A stretch of 64,000 nt of DNA, taken from contig JBEULE010000036.1 of the NCBI GenBank assembly GCA_041287495.1, positions 31,208-95,207 of the forward strand. Direction: 5' to 3'. Positions 18,430 to 27,105 of this stretch are shown here, in pieces. Below the pieces are notes generated by a model. It had not been told where the DNA came from. It did not search any database and was given only the letters and a program-made list of their open reading frames with translations. The translations under genes were made by a program, and so were the position numbers. How positions within the stretch are numbered: position 1 is the first letter of the stretch; each line of letters opens with the position of its first letter. The stretch is from JAOABC01 sp041287495 (lineage in GTDB: Bacteria > Aquificota > Aquificia > Aquificales > Hydrogenothermaceae).

Positions 18430-19412
18430 TTTAAAACACCTTCAACTTCTCTCTGTCTTATACGAGGATCTAACTTGGCAAGTAGTATATCAGCTATAAG
18501 ATTTCCTAGTATTAACATTATAGACCCTATGTATAGTCCTCCCATAACCAGATATAGATCCTGAGATAAAACAGCATCAAGCATAAGCATACCCATTCCT
18601 GGCCAGTTTATTATTATCTCTATAAGAGCGGAGCCAGAAAGTAGAGAAGCTATCTCAAATCCAAGTATTGTTATAAACGGATTAAGGGCATTTCTTAGTG
18701 CATGTTTTAAAATAATATCTTTTTCTGAAAGTCCTTTTGCCCTTGCAAATAAAACATACTCAGATTGAAGTTGTTCTATCATTGTGCTTCTTACCAATCT
18801 AACTAACCCTGCCAAGGAACCAATACCTATAACCAGAGCCGGAAGACTTACATGCCATAATCTATCTAAAATTTTTTCAAAGAACGTCATATTTTCATAA
18901 TTTGGACTGTATGCTCCACCAGTTGGGAAAATACCTGTTTTAACAGCAAAGAATAACATCAAAAAAGCAAAGAAAAAGCCAGGTAAAGACATAAATGTGA
19001 AGGAGAAAATTTGAATAAATTTATCTATTAAACTATTTGGTCTCAAAGCTGCTATAATTCCAAGAGGGATAGCCAAAAGCCAAGCTATAATTCCAGAGGT
19101 AATAGAGAGAAAAAGTGTGTTAATAATCCTATCTTTTATAAGCTCTAAAACTGGCATCTGATAACTGAAAGAGTAACCAAAATCAAATTTAAGTGCATTT
19201 ATCAACCATTTAAAATATTGAACTAAAATAGGTTGGTCAAGACCGTAAATCTTTACCATCTGGTTTAATGTTTTTTCTGATATCTGAGGATTCATTCTAA
19301 GTTGATCAAGATAATCTCCAGGGGCAAGTTGGATAATTAAAAAGGAAAAGAAGGTTATACCTATAAGGAGTGGAATAAGTTGGTATAACCTTTTAAGAAT
19401 ATAGAGAATCAT
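18426..19412 (-). CDS. ABC transporter permease, DppB/OppB family
   Basis: The partner permease of the preceding transporter. The 328-residue protein starts with the family-typical ILKRLYQLIPLLIGITFFSF, has six predicted membrane helices, and carries the EAA loop in EYVLFARAKGLSEKDII before LRNALNP. The pair would form the membrane channel of a peptide, nickel or oligosaccharide importer; the substrate cannot be read from permeases. It overlaps both neighbours by 4 bases (ATGA), indicating one mRNA with the aminotransferase and hemD. Confidence 0.87.
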   Translation of the reverse strand: MILYILKRLYQLIPLLIGITFFSFLIIQLAPGDYLDQLRMNPQISEKTLNQMVKIYGLDQPILVQYFKWLINALKFDFGYSFSYQMPVLELIKDRIINTLFLSITSGIIAWLLAIPLGIIAALRPNSLIDKFIQIFSFTFMSLPGFFFAFLMLFFAVKTGIFPTGGAYSPNYENMTFFEKILDRLWHVSLPALVIGIGSLAGLVRLVRSTMIEQLQSEYVLFARAKGLSEKDIILKHALRNALNPFITILGFEIASLLSGSALIEIIINWPGMGMLMLDAVLSQDLYLVMGGLYIGSIMLILGNLIADILLAKLDPRIRQREVEGVLK

Positions 19413-20602
19413 TTCATAAGCTTTTTGATATTTCTTATTGCCTGTCTTATCCTTTTATCGTTTTCTACGACGGCAAATCTTACATATCCTTCACCGTGTT
19501 CACCAAACCCTATTCCGGGAGCAACTGCAACCTTTGCTTCCTTCAGTAACATCATACTAAAATCTATTGAACCCATACCTGCAAATTTTTCCGGAATCTT
19601 AGCCCATAAAAACATAGTAGCTTTTGGTTTCTGAACATTCCAACCTGCCTCATTAAGTCCTTTAACAAGTATGTCAAGTCTTTTACTGTATATATCCGCT
19701 GTCTTTTGGACTATTGAATAATCACTTTCCAAAGCTATTATGCTGGCAACCTGTATAGGAGTAAACATTCCATAATCAAGATAACTTTTCAATCTCTTAA
19801 GATTGTATATAAGAGTCTCATTTCCTAATATAAAACCAACTCTCCAACCTGCCATAGAGAAACCTTTTGTCATTGAGTATGTCTCTACAGCGACATCTTT
19901 TGCACCTTCAACTTGTAAAATACTTGGTGCTTTATAGCCATCAAAACATAGATCTCCATAAGCAAGGTCGTGGATTATCCATAATCCTTTTTTCTTAGCA
20001 AAAGCTACAATTTCTTTAAAAAAGTCCAATGTAACAGTCATAGTAGTAGGGTTGTTTGGGAAGTTAAGTATAAGAACCTTTGCCTCTGGATATGAATCTT
20101 CATAAGAATCGTATATATTCTTTAAAAACTGTTCCTGTTTTTCTTCATCTGAACCTTCAAGAGGAAGTGGAACTGTTAAAACACTTGCACCTGCTATAAC
20201 CGGAGCATAGTAATGTATTGGATATCTTGGACTTGGCACCATGGCTATATCGCCAGGTTCAAGCATTGCAAGTAGTAAATGGGCAAGCCCTTCTTTTGAA
20301 CCAATTGTCATTATGGCCTCTTTTTCTGGGTCTAACTCTACACCATACCTATTTTTATAAAAATCACAAATAGCTTTTCTTAGTCTTGGAATACCCTGGG
20401 ACATTGAGTATCTATGGGTAGTTTTCTTTTTTGCTGATTCACATAGCTTATCTATTATATGTTGAGCAGGAGGTAAGTCAGGATTTCCCATACCAAAATC
20501 TATAATATCTTCACCTTCTTTCCTCATTTTAGCTTTAAGTTCATTTACTACTGCAAAGACATATTGGGGCAGTCTCTTTATTCGTGGAAACTCTTCTGGC
20601 AT
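19409..20602 (-). CDS. PLP-dependent aminotransferase, AlaC/class I type
   Basis: A 397-residue fold-type I aminotransferase. It has DFGMGNPDLPP at the N-terminus, NFPNNPT in the cofactor domain, and the PLP-lysine motif SMTKGFSMAGWRVGF. The opening and overall pattern are close to AlaC-type alanine:glutamate aminotransferases and to LL-diaminopimelate aminotransferase relatives, so alanine synthesis is the likeliest role but not proven. GAGGTG precedes the ATG. It is first in a four-gene minus-strand operon with dppB-like, dppC-like and hemD. Confidence 0.85.
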   Translation of the reverse strand: MPEEFPRIKRLPQYVFAVVNELKAKMRKEGEDIIDFGMGNPDLPPAQHIIDKLCESAKKKTTHRYSMSQGIPRLRKAICDFYKNRYGVELDPEKEAIMTIGSKEGLAHLLLAMLEPGDIAMVPSPRYPIHYYAPVIAGASVLTVPLPLEGSDEEKQEQFLKNIYDSYEDSYPEAKVLILNFPNNPTTMTVTLDFFKEIVAFAKKKGLWIIHDLAYGDLCFDGYKAPSILQVEGAKDVAVETYSMTKGFSMAGWRVGFILGNETLIYNLKRLKSYLDYGMFTPIQVASIIALESDYSIVQKTADIYSKRLDILVKGLNEAGWNVQKPKATMFLWAKIPEKFAGMGSIDFSMMLLKEAKVAVAPGIGFGEHGEGYVRFAVVENDKRIRQAIRNIKKLMK

Positions 20603-20639
20603 CTTCTCACCTCATAAGCTTTTCTTAAAAATTATAACA

Positions 20640-22097
20640 TTACTCAAGAACTTTCTGTGGATCTATAGGAGTAACATTCTTTCTAACTTCAAAGTAAATT
20701 CCACAGTTATCGGAGTTTTTCAACTTTCCAACTACTCCTATACTTTCTCCCTTTGACACTCTCATACCTTCATTTACCAATAGCTTATCTAAATATCCAT
20801 AGACCGTCGTTAAGCCATTATCGTGTCTGATAACTACAATATTACCAAAAGCTTTTATCCCATCTCCTGCATATACAACCTTTCCACTCTCAGCTGCTTT
20901 AACATTTTGACCACATTCAGAAGCTATCTCTATACCAAGATGTCTAACATTCTCATCATTTTGAAAACCTGCTATAACCTTTCCATTTACAGGCCATCCT
21001 AATTTAATTCCATTTACAGAAGCTATTTCACTACTATCAACCTTAGGCTTTATTTCTTTAGGTAAAAGAGGCTTAGCAGGTGTTCCCTGCTTTTCTTGCT
21101 GGGCTTGTACCACTTTTGATTCTTCTTTTAAAGGAACTTTTAATTTCTGTCCAGTATAAAGCTTTTCTCTTTTTAAGTTATTTAACTCCTTAATTTCATC
21201 TACGGTAGTACCAAACTTTTGAGCCACATCAGAGATAGTTTCTCCTCTTTTAACTCTATAGTATTTATATTTTTTCGTTTCTAAGGATGATAATTCACCT
21301 TCATAGAGTTTTATACATATAGTCTGACCTTTATTTACATAGTTATTACTTAGTTTGTTTATCCGTTTTATATCTTCCTGAGAAACATTGAATTTACGAG
21401 ATATCTCTGATATAGAAACTTTCTCTTTAGGTTTATAAAACAGTTCACAGTCAGTCCTAGAAATCTCTTCTCTCTCCTTTTTCTCTCCTATACAAACATT
21501 TGTTCCGGCTTCAAGCCATTGGGACCTGTCTATGTTGTTGAGTTTTTCCAGAGTATTAATATCAATACCGGTTCTCTTTGAGACATGTTTTAATGTTCCA
21601 CCTCTCTTCAATGTGTATATTTCACATTTAGATAAATCAATACTTTTTCGTGCTTGTTCCATCTTCCTTTTTCTTAAAGCTTCCGGAGAAAGAGGTATCT
21701 TAATCTGGTCTCCTGCAAATATCCTCTCATCTCTCATATCGTTGTATTCCATTATGTCTTTAACAGAGATGTTATACTTTTTAGCTATTTTCTCTAATGT
21801 GTCTCCAGGTTGAACTTCGTATACTTCTTCTATTTCTCTAGAAGATTTTTTCCTCTTTCCATCTTCTTTACTACTTCTTTTAATAGTTGTTGGTATCTCA
21901 ATTTTCTGACCTTCTCTGAGCTTTTTAGGGTCTTTTATATTATTGACTTTAATTATCTCTTCCTGAGGAACATTGAATTTTTTTGCTATCTTTTCAATAG
22001 TATCACCTTTCTGAATAGTATAACTTTCTGCGAAAGAGAAAGACACAAATGTAAATAAAGAAAAGATTCCTAACTTAATACCTGATTTCAAAGTCAT
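20640..22097 (-). CDS. secreted five-LysM protein with degenerate LytM/M23 domain
   Basis: A 485-residue periplasmic protein with a signal peptide (residues 1-23). Five LysM repeats lie at about 26-69, 93-134, 160-203, 219-262 and 280-322, and an M23 fold at about 365-485. The zinc site is not intact: H386 is kept, the usual Asp is Glu390, and the HxH of HLHFE is GIYFE at 466-470. This resembles EnvC/NlpD, which do not cut peptidoglycan but activate amidases, so an amidase-activator role in cell separation is inferred. ATG 22097 has GGAGG 5 bases upstream; an earlier ATG overlaps that site. The start overlaps acyP by 23 bases. Confidence 0.85.
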   Translation of the reverse strand: MTLKSGIKLGIFSLFTFVSFSFAESYTIQKGDTIEKIAKKFNVPQEEIIKVNNIKDPKKLREGQKIEIPTTIKRSSKEDGKRKKSSREIEEVYEVQPGDTLEKIAKKYNISVKDIMEYNDMRDERIFAGDQIKIPLSPEALRKRKMEQARKSIDLSKCEIYTLKRGGTLKHVSKRTGIDINTLEKLNNIDRSQWLEAGTNVCIGEKKEREEISRTDCELFYKPKEKVSISEISRKFNVSQEDIKRINKLSNNYVNKGQTICIKLYEGELSSLETKKYKYYRVKRGETISDVAQKFGTTVDEIKELNNLKREKLYTGQKLKVPLKEESKVVQAQQEKQGTPAKPLLPKEIKPKVDSSEIASVNGIKLGWPVNGKVIAGFQNDENVRHLGIEIASECGQNVKAAESGKVVYAGDGIKAFGNIVVIRHDNGLTTVYGYLDKLLVNEGMRVSKGESIGVVGKLKNSDNCGIYFEVRKNVTPIDPQKVLE

Positions 22098-22344
22098 TAT
22101 AACCTCCATCCTTATCTAAGAATTTGTAATCTACCTTATCAACAGTTGCCTTTGGGGGGCCTTGATGAATATATTTCAAAAGTTGTTCTAATACCTCTCT
22201 ATCTCCTTCTGCTTCAACCTCAACAGTACCATCAGGTAAATTTCTGACAAAACCTTTCAATCCCAACTCTTGAGCCTTTGCTTTAACAAACTTTCTAAAT
22301 CCGACTCCCTGAACAACTCCGTAAACTATTGCATATAAAACCAT
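22075..22344 (-). CDS. acyP: acylphosphatase
   Basis: A small cytoplasmic enzyme that hydrolyses carboxyl-phosphate bonds such as acetyl- or carbamoyl-phosphate. The 89-residue product carries the full signature: YGVVQGVGFRKF with the phosphate-binding arginine, and GFVRNLPDGTVEVEAEG with the catalytic asparagine. GGGAGG precedes the ATG. It lies 3 bases after mobB and runs 23 bases into the LysM gene, so the group is one transcription unit. The length is typical. Confidence 0.95.
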   Translation of the reverse strand: MVLYAIVYGVVQGVGFRKFVKAKAQELGLKGFVRNLPDGTVEVEAEGDREVLEQLLKYIHQGPPKATVDKVDYKFLDKDGGYNDFEIRY

Positions 22345-22347
22345 CTC

Positions 22348-22842
22348 TCAACCTCCCAGATACTTCTCTTTAAGGAATTTTGCAAAGGTTATGGGATTGT
22401 TAATATCAAAAGAAGGATTAAACTGATAGTAATCAGTTATAACACCCCTTAAAAAAGGGTCATCTTTAAGTAACAACTCTCTGTTTTCCTCTTTCCTTAT
22501 AACTTCATATTTATCGTACCCAGTAACTGATTTAAACCCTTCAGCTATGATAATATCAAGATTAAAAAATCTTAAAATTTCAACAATATAATCAAAAGTG
22601 TAATCATCATTTTTTATAAAAATTGATAACTTGTTTGGGGATGCTACTACAACCTGCTTTGCTCCAGCATCGTAAACTCTATAACTGTCTTTACCTTCTG
22701 TATCTGTCTTTGCTTTACCTTTTGGGTCATGTTTTATATAAGCTATATTTAAACCTTCCCCTGACAGAATATTTACAACTTTTTCTATAAAAGTAGTTTT
22801 TCCACTGTTATGAGCTCCCGTTATCACAACTACTTTATCCAT
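22348..22842 (-). CDS. mobB: molybdopterin-guanine dinucleotide biosynthesis adaptor MobB
   Basis: A GTP-binding P-loop protein that assists MobA in making the guanine dinucleotide form of the molybdenum cofactor. The 164-residue product has GAHNSGKTTFIEK (Walker A), YIKHDPKGK and the MobB-type DSYRVYDAGAKQVV. The window also encodes a molybdenum-cysteine sulfite dehydrogenase near 46.3 kb, so cofactor synthesis is used, though that enzyme family often takes the form without nucleotide. It overlaps accD by 8 bases and has no visible ribosome site, which implies coupled translation. Confidence 0.88.
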   Translation of the reverse strand: MDKVVVITGAHNSGKTTFIEKVVNILSGEGLNIAYIKHDPKGKAKTDTEGKDSYRVYDAGAKQVVVASPNKLSIFIKNDDYTFDYIVEILRFFNLDIIIAEGFKSVTGYDKYEVIRKEENRELLLKDDPFLRGVITDYYQFNPSFDINNPITFAKFLKEKYLGG

Positions 22843-23671
22843 GGGTGTACTTTATCAAGGTATAAATAGTTTTTTTAAGATTCTTTCTGTCAACTACCAT
22901 ATCTATCTGTCCTTTTTCAAGTAAAAACTCTGATTTTTGAAATCCTTCAGGAAGTTGCTGTCTTATTGTCTGCTCAATTACTCTTGGTCCAGCAAAACCT
23001 ATTAAACTTTCCGGTTCTGCTATTATTATATCACCTAAAAATGCAAAACTGGCAGACACACCTCCCATCGTAGGGTCTGTAAGAACAGAAATATATAAAA
23101 TACCAGCTTTATTCATTCTATCAACAGCAATAGAAGTTTTTGCCATCTGCATAAGGGAAATAATACTCTCCTGCATTCTTGCTCCACCAGAAGCTACTAC
23201 GGAAATAAAAGGTATTTTCTTTTCTATAGCAAACTCTGCTCCTCTAACAAACTTTGCACCTACAACACTTCCCATACTTCCACCCATAAAGTTAAAATCC
23301 ATTGATGCTACTACAACTTCACTATCAAACATCTTTCCATGGGCAATAATAATTGCATCATTTAAACCTGTTTTTTCCTGAGCTTCTTTTAATCTGTCCT
23401 TATATCTTTTCGTATCTTTAAAACCTAAAACATCCACTGGCTTAATCTTTGGAAATAGATCATAACTATAGATATTGTCAAGTAGAGAATCAACTCTCTC
23501 TTTTGCAGACATCCGGAATGTATGGCCACAGTGTGGACATATTTTAAGATTTTTCAAAAGATCATCAACAAAGAGTAAATTTCTACATTTATCACACTTT
23601 ATCCAAGAACCTTCTTCAATCCTTAATTTTCTCCTACCTTTAATTTTATCAATAAAATCTTTTAATCCCAT
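22835..23671 (-). CDS. accD: acetyl-CoA carboxylase carboxyltransferase subunit beta
   Basis: Transfers CO2 from biotin carrier protein to acetyl-CoA together with AccA, the first committed step of fatty-acid synthesis. The 278-residue product has an N-terminal four-cysteine zinc ribbon (CDKC and CPHC) followed by the crotonase-like carboxyltransferase domain with GSMGSVVGAKF, SGGARMQE and TDPTMGGVSASFA. GGAG precedes the ATG, inside the end of pgeF (3-base gap). It lies in the minus-strand unit pgeF-accD-mobB-acyP-LysM. Confidence 0.96.
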   Translation of the reverse strand: MGLKDFIDKIKGRRKLRIEEGSWIKCDKCRNLLFVDDLLKNLKICPHCGHTFRMSAKERVDSLLDNIYSYDLFPKIKPVDVLGFKDTKRYKDRLKEAQEKTGLNDAIIIAHGKMFDSEVVVASMDFNFMGGSMGSVVGAKFVRGAEFAIEKKIPFISVVASGGARMQESIISLMQMAKTSIAVDRMNKAGILYISVLTDPTMGGVSASFAFLGDIIIAEPESLIGFAGPRVIEQTIRQQLPEGFQKSEFLLEKGQIDMVVDRKNLKKTIYTLIKYTHG

Positions 23672-23674
23672 TAT

Positions 23675-24283
23675 TTACTCCATAAGATAACCATAGGTTA
23701 ATATTCTATCACTAAAATCACCTTTTCTAAAAGAGAAATACTTTCCAGAACAAGCAGTACACTCTGACAGATCGAAAATGTCATCTATACCAAATTTTTT
23801 TAGTTTCTCTATAGCAATATCCTGTAAAGACAAGAAATATCTATCTTCTCTTTTTATATAAAATTTTCTGTCAATCTTAAGTTGAGATATAAAATCAGGA
23901 CTGACCTCATAACAACAAATCCTGATAGAAGGTCCTATAAAACAGCTTTTAGGCTTTTCTTTAAACATTTCAACACTGTTTTCTATAATACCACCAAATA
24001 ATCCTCTCCAACCTGCGTGAATTACAGATAACTCCCTATCATTAAACAAAACAATAGGTATACAGTCTGCCGTCAAAACTCCAAGAGCTACACCTTTTTT
24101 ATTAGTGTATAACCCATCAGCTTCCTGGTTTATATCTTCATTTAAGTTTATAACCTTTGATGTGTGTTTCTGATTAGGAATAAAAAGTGGCAGTTTAATT
24201 TTTCTATTTGTATCAACTCTTTGGTTTAAATCTCCTCTATCTGTAAAACCTATTATCACATTTTTAAATTTTAACTCTCTCAT
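23675..24283 (-). CDS. pgeF: PgeF/YfiH-type laccase-domain protein
   Basis: A 202-residue member of the multicopper-oxidase-like DUF152 family, which has purine nucleoside phosphorylase/deaminase activity and is also described as editing peptidoglycan precursors. Visible signatures are LTADCIPIVL, SVIHAGWRGL and GPSIRICCYEV, with the metal-binding Cys and His residues. ATG 24283 is preferred to TTG 24289 because an extended -10 box ends 6 bases before it and no ribosome site is present, so the mRNA may be leaderless. It heads a five-gene minus-strand unit. Confidence 0.85.
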   Translation of the reverse strand: MRELKFKNVIIGFTDRGDLNQRVDTNRKIKLPLFIPNQKHTSKVINLNEDINQEADGLYTNKKGVALGVLTADCIPIVLFNDRELSVIHAGWRGLFGGIIENSVEMFKEKPKSCFIGPSIRICCYEVSPDFISQLKIDRKFYIKREDRYFLSLQDIAIEKLKKFGIDDIFDLSECTACSGKYFSFRKGDFSDRILTYGYLME

Positions 24284-24289
24284 AAACAA

Positions 24290-24298
24290 ATTATAGCA
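24290..24298 (-). promoter_or_regulatory. extended -10 promoter of pgeF, predicted leaderless
   Basis: Read on the minus strand, TG-C-TATAAT ends 6 bases before the ATG at 24283. No Shine-Dalgarno sequence and no good -35 box are seen, as expected for an extended -10 promoter. Confidence 0.6.
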
Positions 24299-24439
24299 TA
24301 ATACTAAAATGTAATATTTAAACAGTTTTTAAACATTAGGAAAGTTGATTTTAGACTGGTTAATGTTTACAAACCAATTAAAAAGTTGTATGATTTTTTA
24401 CATAAATTTTTATAAATTTTAAAGTTAAAGGAGGTAGTC

Positions 24440-24946
24440 ATGGCTGAAGAAAAAGTTTCAAGGAGAGACTTCTTACTGTATGCTATGGGTGCATGGGCTG
24501 CAGTGGGAGTAGGTGGTGTGTTGTATGGAATGTATAAAACATGGGAGCCTCTTCCGGAAGTTAAGGCTCAAGCAACTGTTACTTTTGATATTTCAACAGT
24601 TCAACCAGGAGAGGTAAAGGTTGTAAATTGGAGGGGAAAGCCAGTATTTGTTTTAAAAAGAACATCTGATATGGTGCAGTGTAAAGATAGATCCGTAGAA
24701 GATGTATATACAGTAGTAATTGGTATCTGTACACATCTTGGATGTATTCCTAACTGGGAAGCAGATAAGAAGATATGGCATTGTCCTTGTCATGGTGGTG
24801 AGTATGATGCCTGCGGTAGAAATATATTTGGACCACCTCCAAGACCTTTAGATGTTCCTCCATTTAAGTTGGAAGGAAACAACATAGTCCTTGGTGAGGA
24901 AGGTCCTGAATATAAAAAGATGAAAGAAAAAGGATTAACAGTATAA
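24440..24946 (+). CDS. petA: cytochrome bc1 Rieske iron-sulfur subunit
   Basis: The 2Fe-2S electron carrier of complex III. The 168-residue product has a twin-arginine type N-terminus (SRRDFLLYAMG), which is also the single membrane anchor. The cluster ligands are in C97-T-H-L-G-C102 and C115-P-C-H118-G. AAAGGAGG precedes the ATG. It is the first gene of petABC, with 12 bases to petB. The 140-base stretch upstream (24300-24439) is AT-rich and must hold the operon promoter, though no clear box pair stands out. Quinol type (ubi- or menaquinol) cannot be read from this subunit. Confidence 0.95.
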   Translation: MAEEKVSRRDFLLYAMGAWAAVGVGGVLYGMYKTWEPLPEVKAQATVTFDISTVQPGEVKVVNWRGKPVFVLKRTSDMVQCKDRSVEDVYTVVIGICTHLGCIPNWEADKKIWHCPCHGGEYDACGRNIFGPPPRPLDVPPFKLEGNNIVLGEEGPEYKKMKEKGLTV

Positions 24947-24958
24947 GGAGGTTGGGAC

Positions 24959-26143
24959 ATGAAGTTTATGGATTGGCTAGATGAAAGACTTGCAGTAAGA
25001 CAAGTTATCAAAGTAATGCTTACAGAGTATTATGTTCCTAAGAACATCAACTTCCTATGGAGTTTTGGTGTTCTTATTATGTTAGTATTTGCCATACTTG
25101 TAGTAAGTGGTATATTCCTCCTTATGTATTACAAACCAGATTCACATCTTGCTTTTGACAGTGTAAACAAGACTATAATGATGGATGTTGAGTATGGATG
25201 GTTGTTTAGACATACCCATGCCGTTGGTGCATCTATAATGTTCTTGGTCCTCTATATTCACATGGCAAGAGGAATATACTATGGTTCTTTCAAGGCACCA
25301 AGGGAGATAGTATGGATAACAGGATACATACTCTTTATTTTAATGTCTGCAACAGCATTTACAGGATACCTACTTCCATGGGGTCAGATGTCCTACTGGG
25401 CAGCTCAAACTATAACAACTCTCTTTGAAAAGATACCTTTTATAGGTCCAGACTTAGTTGTATGGATAAGAGGTAACTACATAGTTGAAGATGCTACACT
25501 TACAAGGTTCTTTGCATTACACGTTGTATTTCTACCTCTACTTTTGATAGTGTTCACAGCTATACATCTTTATGCCGTAAGGATAGTTGGGTCTAACAAC
25601 GAAGATGGTGTAGAGCTTACAAAGGAAGAGAAAAAACATGGGAAAGGAATACCTTTCTGGCCTGTGTTTATGTCAAAAGAGTTTTTTGTTATGTCAGTTT
25701 TCCTAATTTTCTTCTTCTATTTAGTGTTCTACCAATATAAATTTGCTATGGACCCTATCAACTTCACACCTGCTAACTATCTACAAACACCTACCCATAT
25801 ATATCCTGAATGGTATTTCTTAGCATTCTATGAAGTTTTAAGGGGATTTTTCTTCAGCCAAAACCTTGGACTTATCGCTTTCGTTTTAAGTATGTTTATA
25901 GCAGCTTTCTTACCTTGGCTTGACACGTCTCCTATAAGAAGTGGAAAACATAGACCAATTTATAAAATCTTATTCTGGATATTTATAGCTGATTTTGTGT
26001 TTCTAACAATACTTGGAAAACTACCTCCAACAGGTTTATACGCATGGCTTGGATTTGCAGGAAGCTTAGTTTACTTTGCATTTTTCTTGGCACTCCCTAT
26101 CCTGTCTAAGATAGAGAAGAAGAAAGTTGCAGGAGGTAGGTAA
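24959..26143 (+). CDS. petB: cytochrome bc1 cytochrome b subunit
   Basis: The membrane subunit that oxidises quinol and carries two b hemes. The 394-residue protein is full length with eight predicted helices, not split as in b6f. Heme-ligand histidines are in WLFRHTHAVGAS with IHMARGIYYGSF, and in FFALHVVFLP with AIHLYAVR. The Qo-site PEWYF motif is at about residue 281. It is flanked by the Rieske and c1 genes at 12 and 2 bases, so the three are one operon. Confidence 0.96.
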   Translation: MKFMDWLDERLAVRQVIKVMLTEYYVPKNINFLWSFGVLIMLVFAILVVSGIFLLMYYKPDSHLAFDSVNKTIMMDVEYGWLFRHTHAVGASIMFLVLYIHMARGIYYGSFKAPREIVWITGYILFILMSATAFTGYLLPWGQMSYWAAQTITTLFEKIPFIGPDLVVWIRGNYIVEDATLTRFFALHVVFLPLLLIVFTAIHLYAVRIVGSNNEDGVELTKEEKKHGKGIPFWPVFMSKEFFVMSVFLIFFFYLVFYQYKFAMDPINFTPANYLQTPTHIYPEWYFLAFYEVLRGFFFSQNLGLIAFVLSMFIAAFLPWLDTSPIRSGKHRPIYKILFWIFIADFVFLTILGKLPPTGLYAWLGFAGSLVYFAFFLALPILSKIEKKKVAGGR

Positions 26144-26145
26144 TT

Positions 26146-26982
26146 ATGAAAGAGTTAAAGATATTACTGATATTGGTAATTATAGTTTTAATAGGATATT
26201 GGGGGATTGAACCCTATGCCCATTCAGTTATGTATGGTGAAATAAAACATCCTGACTTTGAATACAAAGATATTCCTAAAAATATACCTACAACTGGAGA
26301 CCCTGCAAAAGGTAAAGAACTCTTTATAGCAAACTGTGCCTCTTGTCATGGACTTAAGAATGACGGAATAAATCCTGGAATGGATGACAATACTGCTATC
26401 GCATCTTTTAAAGTAGTCCCTCCAGATTTATCAAATATAGGTGCAATAGTAGATGAACATTTCCTTGCTTACTTTATTAAAAATCCTCAGGATGCTACAA
26501 AAAATCCAAAGTTTGCAATGCCTCAAATGGCTCAACTTTCTGATGAAGATATCGGTAATATAGTTGCCTACTTAAAATCCGTTGCAAAAAAGAATTTAGA
26601 TGGAAAAGAGATAACTATTGAAGCTTGTAGTAGATGTCACAGTATTAAATATCAGAAAATACAGGCAAAAACTCCAGAAGATGCTCTAAAAGAGTACCTT
26701 GGAAAAGTTCCTCCTGACCTATCTGTTATAGGCAGAGCAAAAGATGTGGAGTACCTTGAATCTTTTATAAACAACCCTCAAAATCTATTACCAGGTACAT
26801 CTATGCCAAGACTTGGTTTAACAAAAGAGGCAACAGAAAAGGTAGTAACATATCTTGATAAAATAGCAGATCCTCATAGAGACCAGAGAAGAACTCTTGG
26901 TATTTGGGTTATTGGTTATCTATTAGTAATGGCAGGATTAACTTATGCATGGAAGAAAAAAATCTGGAAAAATGTCCATTAA
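26146..26982 (+). CDS. petC: cytochrome bc1 diheme cytochrome c1 subunit
   Basis: The electron outlet of complex III. The 278-residue protein has two CxxCH sites, C64-ASC-H68 and C161-SRC-H165, each followed by a methionine-containing segment (FAMPQM, TSMPRLG). It is therefore a c4-like diheme cytochrome rather than the single-heme c1 of mitochondria. Membrane segments occur at the N-terminus (about 5-22) and C-terminus (about 252-270). Diheme c1 subunits are known from Aquificota and Epsilonproteobacteria, which supports the taxonomic guess. A strong terminator follows at 27003. Confidence 0.93.
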   Translation: MKELKILLILVIIVLIGYWGIEPYAHSVMYGEIKHPDFEYKDIPKNIPTTGDPAKGKELFIANCASCHGLKNDGINPGMDDNTAIASFKVVPPDLSNIGAIVDEHFLAYFIKNPQDATKNPKFAMPQMAQLSDEDIGNIVAYLKSVAKKNLDGKEITIEACSRCHSIKYQKIQAKTPEDALKEYLGKVPPDLSVIGRAKDVEYLESFINNPQNLLPGTSMPRLGLTKEATEKVVTYLDKIADPHRDQRRTLGIWVIGYLLVMAGLTYAWKKKIWKNVH

Positions 26983-27002
26983 TTAACCAATTTCTAAATT
27001 TC

Positions 27003-27030
27003 AAAGTCCCCTTTAAAAGGGGACTTTTTT
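27003..27030 (+). terminator. Rho-independent terminator of petABC
   Basis: AAAGTCCCC (27003-27011), 7-base loop, GGGGACTTT (27019-27027), then more T. A 9-bp perfect stem ending in a T run just after petC. Confidence 0.9.
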
Positions 27031-27105
27031 ATTTCTATGTCAATATTCATACAAATTAAAATCTTCCTGAGTAAAATTATCTGAAAACTTTTAAGGAAAG
27101 TAGAA

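Noticed and set aside
24300..24439. Operator or riboswitch before petABC
   Set aside because: Only short imperfect dyads (GGTT...AACC) are visible, no more than expected in AT-rich DNA.
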